From the NCBI RefSeq assembly GCF_009760405.1, contig NZ_WRPP01000001.1, forward strand, positions 1,116,001 through 1,180,000: a stretch of DNA of 64,000 bases, read 5' to 3'. Below the pieces are notes generated by a model. It was not told where the DNA came from and searched no databases. It was given only the letters and a program-made list of their open reading frames with translations. The position numbers and the translations under genes were made by a program. The DNA comes from Nocardia terrae (GTDB lineage Bacteria > Actinomycetota > Actinomycetes > Mycobacteriales > Mycobacteriaceae). Positions 23,814 to 33,086 of the stretch are shown here, in pieces. The stretch's first letter is position 1. Every line of letters begins with the position of its first letter.

Positions 23814-25999
23814 TAGCCTCCTGCTTTCTCGATCATCTGCGCGAGCAGCTCATCCCAGCTTTTTCGCATCGTGGGATTCCTGGGCCAGGGCACGGACCAG
23901 GTCACCGGGGTACCCGGTGCCAAACTGTTCTCCAGCATGCCCTCGCATTTCTCGGGACAGGGCTGGCGCTCACTGTAGAGGGCGGTGATCGTCTTGGGAT
24001 CGATCCCACGAGCGCTCAACTTGTCCAGGATGTCGTCCTCGGAGTGGAACGCCTTGCCATTCTTGGACCCTTTGCTGAAACCGATGACCAGATCACCCCA
24101 TTCGGGATCGTTCCACCCGGGCACCCGGGCAACGGCCACGTTCCTGCCCTTGGACCAGTCGTTCTTGATCCGAGCTCGCAGGGCCGCCCTGCTCAGTTCA
24201 TCGCTGTTGTAGGGAATTTGCCCGGTGGTGCAGTTGTGCACCAGCACAGGGGTGTTCGCGGCGAGGACGAAGTAGGTCGGGACGCCGTCGATCGAGAGGT
24301 TGAAGGTTCGGGCGGTGGCCGAATAGGTCTCGATGGACTCGACAACCGCTGTGCCGGTGGGGGTTCGGAGGAGAAGGCCGGGGGTCAGTGCTGCGGCTTC
24401 GGTCCACGTGGCCGCGGTGGCGTTGTAGAAGAGATGGGCGGCGGTCGACTCGATCGTGCCGATGCCGTCGGGTCCCGAGACCGTGAGCCGCACGAAGTCG
24501 TGGTCGGCGTCGGTGACGTGGATATCGGTGACGCGGTGGGAGGATGGGTCGGAACCCGCTGCGGCATTGCGGATTTCGTCGCCGGGTCGGATGTCCTCGA
24601 TCGGCCGGTGCGTGCCGTCGGCCATGAGGACGGGTGTGTCGGCGACGAAACTGTTCTTCGGGCAGGGCGTCAGGCGATTCGTGTCGGCCTGCTCGGCCCG
24701 TTCGGCCCCGACCGCCTGGTCGATCTCGGCCTGGATCAGCGCGATGGCCCGCAGGTCGGTGTGGGAGGCGAAGTGGAGGGTGTAGGGAAGTGAGACATCG
24801 CGGCCCGACGCGCGGGCCTGGGCGTTGGCCTTGGCCTGGTACTCGGATTTGATCTGGGCGACCACCGGGGCCACGCCGCCGACCACGCAGCTGAGTACGC
24901 CGCTGCCGTTGACCGGGAGGGATCCGGTCTGGCTGCAGCCGCCCGCGGGGCGGTCGTCGACGGTGACGGTCGACGTCATGGACACCGTGACGTTGCCGGA
25001 CAGCTTCGCGCCGCGCTTGGCGGTGGTCGAGGTGGTGGCGTTGGCGGTGACCGTGCAGCTGCTGTCGTTGCAGTCCAGGTTGCCGGTCTGGCTGAAGTTG
25101 AAGTTGATGCCGAGGTCGACGGCGTCGCCGAGGGACTGGGTCTGGGTGATGAGGTCGGCGAAGGTCCGATCGATATCGGCGGGGGACATGGGCACGAAGT
25201 CGATCGGGCCGTAATCCGTTGAGAGGGGCGACTGTTCGGTGGTCGGCGCGGCCGGTTGGCTGCCGCCCGGGTCGGCCTGGGTGGTGGTCGGGTCGGGCTC
25301 GTCGGTATCGGTCGGCGTCGGCGCGGGTGTGCGGGTGGGGGTTGTGGCGAGGTCGGGGCTGGCGGGTGTGAGCCGCAGAACGTGGTAGGGCTCATTCGCG
25401 GAGACCGCGAGTGTTCCGATCGGAGTGGCCACCTCGAGCGCCTGCTCGGAGCCGATCTGCACGGTCGGTGCGCCGTAGCGGGGGAAGTCGGCGGTCCGCT
25501 CGAGGGCGTCCAGCAGTGCGGCACCGATCGTGATCGGGGACCAGGAGCCGGTCGGAATTCCCGCGGTGAGGCCGTCACTGCCGGTGAGCCACTTGCCGGT
25601 GACGGAATCGGCCGACACGTTCGAGGGCAGGGCGCTCTGCACCGCCGAGGCGGGTGGTTTGACGTAATTGCGTCCGCTGACGGTCAGCGCATCGGACTTC
25701 TGCCCGGCCGAGGTCACCGATCCGATCGCCTCGCCGCCGGTCGTGGCGCGCATATCCCAGGTCGAGCCGAGCCCGGGGATGGAACTGGTGTAATGCCCGA
25801 CCGATTGCGTCACCAGGTCGGAGACCGCGGCGTAGAACGGGAGCTGATTCTGCTGGGGGATCGGGTGTCCGGGCACGGTGGCGCAGCCGGTGAGCAGGGC
25901 CACGATGCCTGTGAGCACCGTCGCGATCACCGCCGCACGGGCACGCGACCGCCTTCCCGATCCTGCACGACGCTGGAATTGTGCTGCGACACTCCGCAT
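23813..25999 (-). CDS. lipoprotein-HINT-deaminase polymorphic toxin
   Basis: A 728-residue multidomain protein. Residues 1-39 are a lipoprotein signal (basic N-terminus, hydrophobic core, lipobox LTGC with C39), followed by a large extracytoplasmic region, a Thr/Pro-rich linker (~212-258) and a domain with paired cysteines (310-371). Residues ~446-590 are a HINT autoprotease: C446, then [20 protein letters not shown], the TAAH block, and the terminal PVLVHNC with the scissile N589-C590. The remaining 139 residues carry H652-x-E654 and P680-C-x3-C685 (HSE, PCPEKC), the zinc and catalytic pattern of cytidine-deaminase-fold toxins. Self-cleavage would free that domain. ATG 25999 follows GGGGGGA. 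The probable immunity gene overlaps its stop. Secretion-dependent competition is inferred. Confidence 0.8.
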   Translation of the reverse strand: MRSVAAQFQRRAGSGRRSRARAAVIATVLTGIVALLTGCATVPGHPIPQQNQLPFYAAVSDLVTQSVGHYTSSIPGLGSTWDMRATTGGEAIGSVTSAGQKSDALTVSGRNYVKPPASAVQSALPSNVSADSVTGKWLTGSDGLTAGIPTGSWSPITIGAALLDALERTADFPRYGAPTVQIGSEQALEVATPIGTLAVSANEPYHVLRLTPASPDLATTPTRTPAPTPTDTDEPDPTTTQADPGGSQPAAPTTEQSPLSTDYGPIDFVPMSPADIDRTFADLITQTQSLGDAVDLGINFNFSQTGNLDCNDSSCTVTANATTSTTAKRGAKLSGNVTVSMTSTVTVDDRPAGGCSQTGSLPVNGSGVLSCVVGGVAPVVAQIKSEYQAKANAQARASGRDVSLPYTLHFASHTDLRAIALIQAEIDQAVGAERAEQADTNRLTPCPKNSFVADTPVLMADGTHRPIEDIRPGDEIRNAAAGSDPSSHRVTDIHVTDADHDFVRLTVSGPDGIGTIESTAAHLFYNATAATWTEAAALTPGLLLRTPTGTAVVESIETYSATARTFNLSIDGVPTYFVLAANTPVLVHNCTTGQIPYNSDELSRAALRARIKNDWSKGRNVAVARVPGWNDPEWGDLVIGFSKGSKNGKAFHSEDDILDKLSARGIDPKTITALYSERQPCPEKCEGMLENSLAPGTPVTWSVPWPRNPTMRKSWDELLAQMIEKAGG

Positions 26000-26077
26000 T
26001 CGACGATCCCCCCACTACGCGATCTCGATCGCGCATATTGTGCACCAGGCCCGCCGCCCGCGCGCGGCGAGCCGGGC

Positions 26078-26767
26078 TCAGTGGGCGGGGTCGGTTGCGA
26101 TGTCGCGCAACAGGGTTCGGCAGAGGTGGTCGGCTCGGCGGGTGGTTTCGGGTTGGCGGAATTCGGGGGTCAGGGCGAGGACCTGGGCGCAGGCGGTGTC
26201 GAGGTCGATCAGGTGGCCGATCGAGACGTAGACGGGCTTGACGCCGGTGCGGGTGCGCAGGGCGCGCCCCACCGGGTCGCCGTCGATGGTGATGACGCTG
26301 GAGGAGCCGCGTTCGGGTGCGGGGTCCTCGACATCGCCCCAGGCGTTCTTGGCGACGCCGATGGTGGGGACACCGGTCAGCAGGCCGATGTGGCAGGCGA
26401 AGCCGAAGCGGCGCGGGTGGGCCAGGCCCTGGGAGTCGCAGATGAGCAGATCCGGTGTGATGGTGAGGTTTTCGAGGGCGGTGAGGGTGGTGGGGAGTTC
26501 GCGGAAGGCGAGCAGGCCCGGGACGTAGGGGAAATCGGTGGTGCCGCACGCGGTGGCGACCTCGACGGTCTCCAGGGTTGTGGCGTCCAACACTACGACC
26601 GCCGCGACCACGTTGCCGGCGTCGTCATAGGCGGAGTCAAGGCCCGCTACCGTCCGGAAACGCGGTGGCCGGGGGTTCTCCGCGATCACCCGCTCGCGCA
26701 GGAGATCTTGCAGTGCCGCAGCCTCTTCGGGGCTGGCCGGCCACGAATCCGGTTTCGCTACCTTCAC
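26078..26767 (-). CDS. nfi: endonuclease V (deoxyinosine 3' endonuclease)
   Basis: A 229-residue repair nuclease that cuts the second phosphodiester 3' to deoxyinosine and other deaminated bases. Active-site residues match the family: D44 in [11 protein letters not shown]90 in [11 protein letters not shown]111 and H117 in [16 protein letters not shown], and D213 in TTRRADHL; the wedge PYVPG is present. The length is typical. The start is GTG 26767 and it is divergent from ispG. It ends 78 bases before the deaminase-like toxin gene on the same strand, so a common transcript is possible, although a CAATAT box and a GC-rich stretch between them could serve the toxin alone. Confidence 0.93.
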   Translation of the reverse strand: MKVAKPDSWPASPEEAAALQDLLRERVIAENPRPPRFRTVAGLDSAYDDAGNVVAAVVVLDATTLETVEVATACGTTDFPYVPGLLAFRELPTTLTALENLTITPDLLICDSQGLAHPRRFGFACHIGLLTGVPTIGVAKNAWGDVEDPAPERGSSSVITIDGDPVGRALRTRTGVKPVYVSIGHLIDLDTACAQVLALTPEFRQPETTRRADHLCRTLLRDIATDPAH

Positions 26768-26950
26768 AATTCAGACCGTAAACCTTCGCGTCACTTGCAA
26801 CGAATAAGAACTGTAGGTCCCGGCCGATTCCGAGTCCTGCATCCGGCCCGGGTACCCTTGTCGCCGCCGTCACAGGGCGACCGGTATTCGAGCCTCGGTA
26901 AGCTCGGAGCCGGTAAGGGTGAGGACTTAGTCGAAAGTAGGCAGCCGATC

Positions 26951-28108
26951 GTGAGCAGTGCCATCGCTTTGGGGATGCCGGCCGCACCGGCGGCAGTCCT
27001 CGCACCGCGGCGCAAGACGCGCCAGCTGATGGTGGGCAATGTCGGAGTGGGCAGCGAGTTCCCCGTCTCGGTCCAGTCGATGACCACCACCAAGACCCAT
27101 GACGTCAACGCCACCCTGCAGCAGATCGCGGAGCTGACCGCGTCCGGCTGCGACATCGTGCGCGTGGCCTGCCCGCGTCAGGAGGACGCGGACGCGCTGG
27201 CCACCATCGCGCGCAAGTCCCAGATCCCGGTGATCGCCGACATCCACTTCCAGCCCCGCTACATCTTCGCCGCCATCGACGCCGGATGTGCCGCGGTGCG
27301 CGTGAACCCGGGCAACATCAAGGAATTCGACGGCCGCGTCAAGGAGGTCGCCAAGGCGGCCGGGGCCGCGGGCATCCCGCTGCGCATCGGCGTCAACGCC
27401 GGCTCGCTCGACAAGCGCCTGCTCGAGAAGTACGGCAAGGCCACCCCCGAGGCGCTGGTGGAGTCCGCGCTATGGGAGGCGAGCCTGTTCGAGGAGCACG
27501 GCTTCGGCGACATCAAGATCTCGGTCAAGCACAACGACCCGGTCGTCATGGTCGAGGCTTACCGTCAGCTCGCCGCCAAGTGCGACTACCCGCTGCACCT
27601 GGGCGTGACCGAAGCGGGTCCGGCGTTCCAGGGCACCATCAAGTCCGCCGTCGCCTTCGGCGCGCTGCTGAGCGAGGGCATCGGCGACACCATCCGCGTC
27701 TCCCTGTCCGCCCCGCCCGCCGAGGAAATCAAGGTCGGCACCCAGATCCTGCAGTCGCTCAACCTGCGTCCCCGCAAGCTCGAGATCGTCTCGTGCCCCT
27801 CCTGCGGCCGCGCCCAGGTCGACGTCTACACCCTCGCCAACGCCGTCACCGCGGGTCTCGAAGGCATGGAAGTCCCGCTGCGCGTAGCCGTCATGGGTTG
27901 CGTCGTGAACGGCCCCGGCGAGGCCCGTGAGGCCGACCTCGGCGTCGCCTCCGGCAACGGCAAGGGTCAGATCTTCGTCAAGGGCGAGGTCATCAAAACC
28001 GTCCCCGAACACCTCATCGTCGAAACCCTCATCGAGGAGGCCATGCGCCTCGCCGAGGAGATGGGCGACACCACCGAATCCGGCGCGCCCATCGTCACGG
28101 CAGGCTAG
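26951..28108 (+). CDS. ispG: 4-hydroxy-3-methylbut-2-enyl diphosphate synthase
   Basis: A 385-residue [4Fe-4S] enzyme of the MEP pathway that turns methylerythritol cyclodiphosphate into HMBPP. Visible blocks include [50 protein letters not shown] and HLGVTEAGP, and the three cluster cysteines in [10 protein letters not shown] and [14 protein letters not shown] 26951 gives the usual length; the frame is open far upstream but that part is antisense to endonuclease V and the toxin. It keeps the mycobacterial order after dxr-rip1 but is separated from rip1 by ~3.5 kb of minus-strand genes. A good terminator follows. Confidence 0.96.
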   Translation: MSSAIALGMPAAPAAVLAPRRKTRQLMVGNVGVGSEFPVSVQSMTTTKTHDVNATLQQIAELTASGCDIVRVACPRQEDADALATIARKSQIPVIADIHFQPRYIFAAIDAGCAAVRVNPGNIKEFDGRVKEVAKAAGAAGIPLRIGVNAGSLDKRLLEKYGKATPEALVESALWEASLFEEHGFGDIKISVKHNDPVVMVEAYRQLAAKCDYPLHLGVTEAGPAFQGTIKSAVAFGALLSEGIGDTIRVSLSAPPAEEIKVGTQILQSLNLRPRKLEIVSCPSCGRAQVDVYTLANAVTAGLEGMEVPLRVAVMGCVVNGPGEAREADLGVASGNGKGQIFVKGEVIKTVPEHLIVETLIEEAMRLAEEMGDTTESGAPIVTAG

Positions 28109-28144
28109 CCCGCGGCCGCACCCCGGCCAAGCCCCGAGAATCTG

Positions 28145-28180
28145 TGGCCCGGACTTCGACATTCGTCGAGGTCCGGGCCA
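28145..28180 (+). terminator. intrinsic terminator after ispG
   Basis: The 16-base arms 28145-28160 and 28165-28180 pair fully (one G-U) around the loop ATTC and are followed by ATTCTTGTG. It starts 36 bases after the ispG stop, separating ispG from the secreted-toxin cassette. Confidence 0.75.
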
Positions 28181-28255
28181 ATTCTTGTGCGGCGCACGGG
28201 CTCTCGCCGTGTTAGTTTTCTCCAAGATCAATACTGCCGAATCCCCGGGGGATCG

Positions 28256-29539
28256 ATGGTCACCTTCGCCGAGCTTCGCGATGCGAAGCCGACGTCCTGG
28301 ACGACCGCCGCGGATGACCTGCTGGCGGCCGCCAAGCAGTGCGAGCGGATCAAGGACGACATCCACGACAACGGCGTGAAGCCCCTCGACGACAACTGGC
28401 GCAGCGCCGCCTACGGCCGGGCGCGCGATGTTCTGACCAAGGTCGCCGACCGGGCCGAGGTCGCCGCCATCCTCGGCAGGTCCGCGGTCGACCCGCTCGA
28501 CACCCTGTCCCACTCCGTCCAGATCGCTCAGAACGAACTGCACACCGGCATCGAGATCGCCGAACAGGCCGGACTCGTCGTCGATCCGGTCACCGGTGCG
28601 GTCTCCGCGCCACCGCACACCTCGCGCATCGACCGGGAGGACATGGCGAAGGCACGCTCGGACGCGCAGCGGATCATCGACGACGCCGTCGAGGCGGCCA
28701 CCCAGGCCGACACCCTGTGTGCGCAAGCCCTGTTCGACGCCTTCACCCCCGACATCACGAAAACCAGCGTCGACGAGGCCAAGAAGATCCAGGCCGACAA
28801 TACGAAGAAGGCCCTGGAGGAAATCCGGGACACGCTCCCGGACGGACTGTCCCCCGATCAGGTCACCGCGTGGTGGAACGGACTCACTCCCCAGGAGCAA
28901 TACGATCTGTCGCGGGCCAGCCCGGTCGAGCTGTACGACCTGCCCGGGATTCCGGATTCGGTGAAGAAGAGCCTCGATCGGCCGGAGCTGGGCTACAGCT
29001 CCATCGGCACCGTGCGCTACGCGCTCGACAACTGGGACAACCACCGGCTGGACTGGGTGGACAAGGACAACTGCACGAATTTCGCGTCGGATGCCCTGAA
29101 GTACGGAGGCGGCATGAAAGAGAAGGAAAGCGACTTCGGGCTGATCCCAAGGCATTTCGACGACGATGGCTGGAGTGACGGCTCGAACGGGGAAGGTGAC
29201 GACATCACCCCGCCCGGCTGGTCGCACACCAGGTCCTGGGGCGGTGCGCAGCGGAACCACGACTTCTTCGTGAAGAACGGCGGCAAAGAGGTCTCACCCG
29301 ATCAGGCGAAGCCGGGCGACGTCATGTACTACGAGGGCGCGAACGACCCCGGCAACCCGCATCCCGGCGAGGTCCACCACACGGTCATCGTCACCGGCGT
29401 GCTCCCGGATGGGCAGATCCTGTACACCCAGCACTCGGGCGACGCCAAGAACTATCCGTTGAACGGCCGACTACCCGAATTCCAGCAGGATCTCGGGCGG
29501 CAGGACATCAAGATCGTGCAGCCGCAGGTGACCTGGTGA
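28256..29539 (+). CDS. ESX-type secreted toxin candidate with Amidase_6-like cysteine domain
   Basis: A 427-residue protein without a signal peptide. Residues ~1-200 are helical, as in type VII secretion substrates, with a W-x-S turn (DDNWRSAAYGRARDVL) where WXG proteins have W-x-G. Residues ~203-238 carry AWWNGLTPQEQYDLSR and ELYDLPGIPDSVKK, a linker common in actinobacterial ESX effectors. The C-terminal domain (~247-427) resembles Amidase_6: DNCTNFASDALKYGGG with C273, then DVMYYEG and HHTVIVT with H375 as the likely partner; it could cut peptide or peptidoglycan amides. Start ATG 28256 follows a GGGGGA. The next two genes overlap it in series. Confidence 0.75.
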   Translation: MVTFAELRDAKPTSWTTAADDLLAAAKQCERIKDDIHDNGVKPLDDNWRSAAYGRARDVLTKVADRAEVAAILGRSAVDPLDTLSHSVQIAQNELHTGIEIAEQAGLVVDPVTGAVSAPPHTSRIDREDMAKARSDAQRIIDDAVEAATQADTLCAQALFDAFTPDITKTSVDEAKKIQADNTKKALEEIRDTLPDGLSPDQVTAWWNGLTPQEQYDLSRASPVELYDLPGIPDSVKKSLDRPELGYSSIGTVRYALDNWDNHRLDWVDKDNCTNFASDALKYGGGMKEKESDFGLIPRHFDDDGWSDGSNGEGDDITPPGWSHTRSWGGAQRNHDFFVKNGGKEVSPDQAKPGDVMYYEGANDPGNPHPGEVHHTVIVTGVLPDGQILYTQHSGDAKNYPLNGRLPEFQQDLGRQDIKIVQPQVTW

Positions 29540-29916
29540 GGCACGGGCGGTGGATCGCGGTGCCGATCGTTTCGACGGTCGTGCTGCTCGTGCTGCTCGC
29601 GCTGCGTATCCGCATCGTCATCCAGCGCACCGGCCACTGGTCCGGTGAGACCTGTGTGATCGGTCCGTACAACCCGGCCGAGCGCACCTACCTGTACGTG
29701 ATCACCGCGGTATTCGTGCTCACCGTGGTGAGCGCCGTGGTCGTCGCAGTCCGAACCGGGCCCGGCGCGGTCCGATGGACCGCGATCGCGCTGCTGGCCC
29801 TGTGCGCGGTGATCGGGCTCTATCTGCTGACCGTCTGGGGTGGCCTGGAGTCCAACAACAAGCCGATTCCCGAGGAGCCTTGCCCGACCCTGAAAGAACG
29901 GCACGCCAATGAGTGA
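29536..29916 (+). CDS. three-helix membrane protein, candidate immunity factor
   Basis: A 126-residue membrane protein with helices at about residues 8-26, 53-73 and 82-104, a ~25-residue loop with one cysteine (GETCVIGPYNPAERTYLY) and a soluble tail with another (EEPCPTLKERHANE). No family was recognised. Its GTG start overlaps the stop of the Amidase_6-like gene by four bases (GTGA), and its own 3' end overlaps the next gene by eight. This position, between a secreted wall-active toxin candidate and an ESX-type protein, fits an immunity protein in the target membrane or a secretion partner. Context is the only evidence for either. Confidence 0.6.
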   Translation: MRHGRWIAVPIVSTVVLLVLLALRIRIVIQRTGHWSGETCVIGPYNPAERTYLYVITAVFVLTVVSAVVVAVRTGPGAVRWTAIALLALCAVIGLYLLTVWGGLESNNKPIPEEPCPTLKERHANE

Positions 29917-30253
29917 CGACGATCTGTACATCGAGCCCGGAATGGTCAGTGCCGCGGGCAACCAGTTGGCCGATATCGCCGCGCAGGCCATCAAGCAGAC
30001 GAACCAGTATTTCGATTCGCAAGCCGTCGCCGCGCGGGACAATCCGGGATTCGCCAGTGGCGCGAAGCTGATCGATTTCGCGGACAAGTTCCACGGCGAG
30101 ATCACCGGATTCATCACCGATCTCGATACCAACGCACAGCAGATCGTGGCGGCCGCGCAGTCCTACCAGACGACAGATGCCGACAATGCGGGGTTCCTGC
30201 GGGAACTGAGCGCCCTGAACGGGCAGACGAAACCGGAGCTCCCCGGGCGCTGA
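29909..30253 (+). CDS. EspC/WXG100-like small ESX secretion protein
   Basis: A 114-residue, all-helical, acidic protein without signal peptide: DDDLYIEPGMVSAAGNQLADIAAQAI at the N-terminus, FADKFHGEITGFITDLDTNAQQIV in the middle and AQSYQTTDADNAGFL towards the end. This two-helix pattern with an N-terminal (V/I)xP and late YxxxD matches EspC-type ESX substrates (PF10824-like). It is likely co-secreted with, or a chaperone for, the Amidase_6-like protein two genes upstream. ATG 29909 lies eight bases inside the preceding gene. The canonical WxG is absent. It is the last gene before the conserved GNAT gene. Confidence 0.65.
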   Translation: MSDDDLYIEPGMVSAAGNQLADIAAQAIKQTNQYFDSQAVAARDNPGFASGAKLIDFADKFHGEITGFITDLDTNAQQIVAAAQSYQTTDADNAGFLRELSALNGQTKPELPGR

Positions 30254-30332
30254 CCATCGACGTTTTGGCTGGTCAGTGGGCGGTTGGGGACAATACGCGG
30301 CGTGCGGGCGGAAGTTCTGGCAGGCTGTCAGC

Positions 30333-31196
30333 GTGCGGAGTGTGCTGGAGCCGACTCGCCGGGGCCGGGTGTCCGGAGCCCGTCAGCTCGCGAACCGCGA
30401 TCTGACACAAGTGTTGCGCGTGCTCGACACCGATCCGGTGGCGACGTGCATGGTCGCCGCGCGCCTGCAGGAATTCGGGCTGGACCCGCGGGGGACGTAC
30501 GGGGAGTTGTGGAGTCGGGGCGGTCCGGGGGAGTCGCTGTGCTTCTCGGGGGCGAATCTGGTTCCGCTGCGCGGTGGCCGTGCGGATATGAAGGCGTTCG
30601 CCGAGCGGGCGGTCAAGGGGCCGCGGCTGTGTTCGTCGGTGGTGGGGCGGCGGGAGCTGGCCTTGCCGCTGTGGGAGTTGCTGAGTGAACACTGGGGTCC
30701 GGCGCGCGAGTTGCGGGAGGATCAACCGCTGCTGGCGTTGGAGCGGCCCGCGAGTATCGCCCCGGATTTGCGGGTGCGGCGGGTGCGGCCCGAGGAGATC
30801 GATCGCTACATGACCGCGGCGGTCGCCATGTTCACCGAGGAGATCGGGATCGACCCGCGGGCGGGCGACGGCGGGCGCAGCTATCGGCGCCGGGTGGCGG
30901 GTTTGATCGAATCCGGCCGGGCCTGGGCGCGTTTCGAGGACGGCGAGGTGGTGTTCAAGGCCGAGGTGGGGGCGTTGTCGCGGCGGACCGGGCAGATTCA
31001 GGGGGTCTGGGTGCATCCGGACAAGCGCGGTCGGGGCTGCGGCACCTCGGGCACCGCGGCTGTCGCGAATGTCGTGGTTTCTTCCGGTCGCACGGCCAGC
31101 CTGTATGTCAACTGCTACAACGAGGTTGCGCGCCGCGCCTATCGGAAGGTCGGATTCCGGCAGATAGCTACCTTCGCGACCGTGCTGCTGGATTGA
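30333..31196 (+). CDS. GNAT family N-acetyltransferase (Rv2867c-like)
   Basis: A 287-residue protein with two parts. Residues ~1-140 resemble the degenerate first domain of two-domain acetyltransferases (QVLRVLDTDPVATCMVAARL). Residues ~145-287 are a GNAT fold: VRRVRPEEIDRYMTA, VVFKAEVGALSRRTGQIQGVWVHP and the acetyl-CoA loop motif RGRGCGTSGTAAV, then SLYVNCYNEVARRAYRKVGF. In M. tuberculosis the related Rv2867c follows ispG, so gene order supports the call. The substrate is unknown. GTG 30333 was chosen because it gives the family length; an earlier start at 30273 would add weakly coding sequence. Confidence 0.85.
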   Translation: MRSVLEPTRRGRVSGARQLANRDLTQVLRVLDTDPVATCMVAARLQEFGLDPRGTYGELWSRGGPGESLCFSGANLVPLRGGRADMKAFAERAVKGPRLCSSVVGRRELALPLWELLSEHWGPARELREDQPLLALERPASIAPDLRVRRVRPEEIDRYMTAAVAMFTEEIGIDPRAGDGGRSYRRRVAGLIESGRAWARFEDGEVVFKAEVGALSRRTGQIQGVWVHPDKRGRGCGTSGTAAVANVVVSSGRTASLYVNCYNEVARRAYRKVGFRQIATFATVLLD

Positions 31197-31269
31197 TCCG
31201 ATTTCTGTGATGTAGTCGTGAAATCCGTTCCGGTGCAGTGTGTCGCCCCGGTTTGCCGATAGTTGGCTC

Positions 31270-31275
31270 TAGCAT
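31270..31275 (+). promoter_or_regulatory. -10 box for leaderless penicillin-binding lipoprotein gene
   Basis: TAGCAT ends eight bases before ATG 31284, and no ribosome site intervenes. The spacing fits a leaderless start. Confidence 0.4.
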
Positions 31276-31283
31276 CTGACCCG

Positions 31284-33083
31284 ATGTCAACACGGGTCTT
31301 CACCTCGCTGATCGCCGCCGCGGTCGCCCTCCCGGTCGCCGCGCTCGCGGCCGGCTGCTCCTCGGGTCCGCAGGGCCCCGCGCAATCGGCCGAGGCCTTC
31401 GTCTCCGCCTTCGCCGACCATGACGCCCAGGCGGCCGCCGAGCGCACCAGTCAGCCCGAAAAGGCCCGTGCCGCTATGACTTCGGCGTGGGATCAGCTGC
31501 AGGCCGAGAAGCTGGTGGCCACCACCGGCGACGCCCGCGTCACCGACGACACCGCCGTCGTCGACTACACCTACGAATGGCATCTGCCCAAGGACCGCGT
31601 CTGGACCTACAAGGGCCAGTTGCAGATGGGCCGCACCGACGGCCGCTGGGAGGTGCGCTGGTCCGCGGCCGACATCCATCCGCGGCTCGGCAATACCCAA
31701 ACCCTGCAACTGCGTTCGACCCCGGCCCCGCGCGCCCGCGTGAACGAACGCGCGGGCAGCGACGTGCTGGTGCCGGGGTCGCTGTACCGGGTGCTGTTCA
31801 AACCGTCGGCCTCCGCCGATCCGCGCCGCGTCTCGGCCACGCTGGCGAACACCCTGCGGCGCTTCGACGAACACCTCACGCCGGACTCGCTGCTCACCGC
31901 CGCGCGCAAGTCCGACGGCGCCTACACCGCGGGCCTGCTCACGGAATGGGAGTTCGGCGAGGTCAATTCGGAGTTGCTGGGCCTGTCCGGGGTCACCTTC
32001 AGCAAGGAATTCGATCTGGTCCCCACCGACCGCCGCTTCGCCCCGGACCTGATGACCCAGGTCCGCAAGACCGTGATCGACGAGGTCGACGGCAAGGCGG
32101 GCTGGAGCGTGGTGACCGTCAATGCCAACGGCGTCGACACCGATGTGCTCGCCGAGGTCGATCCGCAGGCCTCCCCGTCGTTTTCGCTCAGCGTCGACCG
32201 CAATGTCCAGAACGCCGCCCAGCGTGCGGTGGACGCCCGCACCGAGCAGACCATGATGGTGGTGCTGCAACCGTCCTCCGGCGCGATTCTGGCCATCGCG
32301 CAGAACGAGGCCGCCGACGCCGACGGCCCGATCGCGGCGACCGGCCTCTACCCGCCCGGCTCGACCTTCAAGACGGTGACCGCCGCCGCGGCCATGACCA
32401 CCGGCCACGCCACGCCCGACACCTCGGTCCCGTGCCCGAGCCAGATCGTGGTGGGCCAGCGCACGATTCCCAACTACAACCTCTTCAGCGTCGGCACGGT
32501 GTCGATGGCCACCGCCTACGAGCGCTCCTGCAACACCTCCTTCGCCAAGCTGGCCTCGGAGCTGGGCGGGCGGGATCTGCGCACGGCGGCTTCGGCGCTG
32601 GGGCTGGGCCCGGATTACACGGTGGCGGGCCTGCCGACGGTGTCGGGTTCGGTGCCGCCCGACGACAACGAGGTGCAGCGCGCCGAGGACGGCATCGGTC
32701 AGGGCAAGGTGCTGGCCAGCCCGTTCGGTATGGCGTTGGTGGCGGCGACGGTCGCGCACGGTTCGACGCCGGTGCCGTATCTGATCGCGGGCCATCAGAC
32801 CCGGGTGTCCGGGGATCGCGCGCAGTTGTCCCCCGAGGTGATCGACGGTCTGCGCCTGATGATGCGCAAGGTGGTGCTCGGCGGTACGGCCGAGCGCATC
32901 GTCGATCAGGGAGAGGTCTACGGCAAGACCGGTGAGGCCGAGGTGGACGGCGGTTCGCACGCGTGGTTCATCGGATACCGCGGTGATCTGGCCTGGGCGA
33001 CGCTGCTGGTGCGCGGCGGCAGTTCGGACAACGCGGTCGCGGCGACCCGGGACATGCTCACGGCGCTGCCCGCCGGGTACTGA
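31284..33083 (+). CDS. penicillin-binding lipoprotein transpeptidase (Rv2864c-like)
   Basis: A 599-residue class B penicillin-binding protein that cross-links peptidoglycan outside the membrane. The lipobox LAAGC places the lipidated cysteine at C25. An NTF2-like MecA-N domain follows (~30-145), then a dimerisation-type linker, and the transpeptidase with S360-T-F-K363 as the SxxK nucleophile motif, SCN (~415-417) and KTG (548-550). This matches PbpLipo (Rv2864c) of M. tuberculosis, which also lies after the GNAT gene. The start is ATG 31284, where a TAGCAT box suggests a leaderless transcript. Its stop lies three bases from the convergent small gene. Confidence 0.92.
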   Translation: MSTRVFTSLIAAAVALPVAALAAGCSSGPQGPAQSAEAFVSAFADHDAQAAAERTSQPEKARAAMTSAWDQLQAEKLVATTGDARVTDDTAVVDYTYEWHLPKDRVWTYKGQLQMGRTDGRWEVRWSAADIHPRLGNTQTLQLRSTPAPRARVNERAGSDVLVPGSLYRVLFKPSASADPRRVSATLANTLRRFDEHLTPDSLLTAARKSDGAYTAGLLTEWEFGEVNSELLGLSGVTFSKEFDLVPTDRRFAPDLMTQVRKTVIDEVDGKAGWSVVTVNANGVDTDVLAEVDPQASPSFSLSVDRNVQNAAQRAVDARTEQTMMVVLQPSSGAILAIAQNEAADADGPIAATGLYPPGSTFKTVTAAAAMTTGHATPDTSVPCPSQIVVGQRTIPNYNLFSVGTVSMATAYERSCNTSFAKLASELGGRDLRTAASALGLGPDYTVAGLPTVSGSVPPDDNEVQRAEDGIGQGKVLASPFGMALVAATVAHGSTPVPYLIAGHQTRVSGDRAQLSPEVIDGLRLMMRKVVLGGTAERIVDQGEVYGKTGEAEVDGGSHAWFIGYRGDLAWATLLVRGGSSDNAVAATRDMLTALPAGY

Positions 33084-33086
33084 CTG

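Noticed and set aside
25256..26950. N-terminal extension of ispG back to 25256
   Set aside because: That part is antisense to endonuclease V and the toxin. IspG motifs start right after GTG 26951, which gives the normal length.
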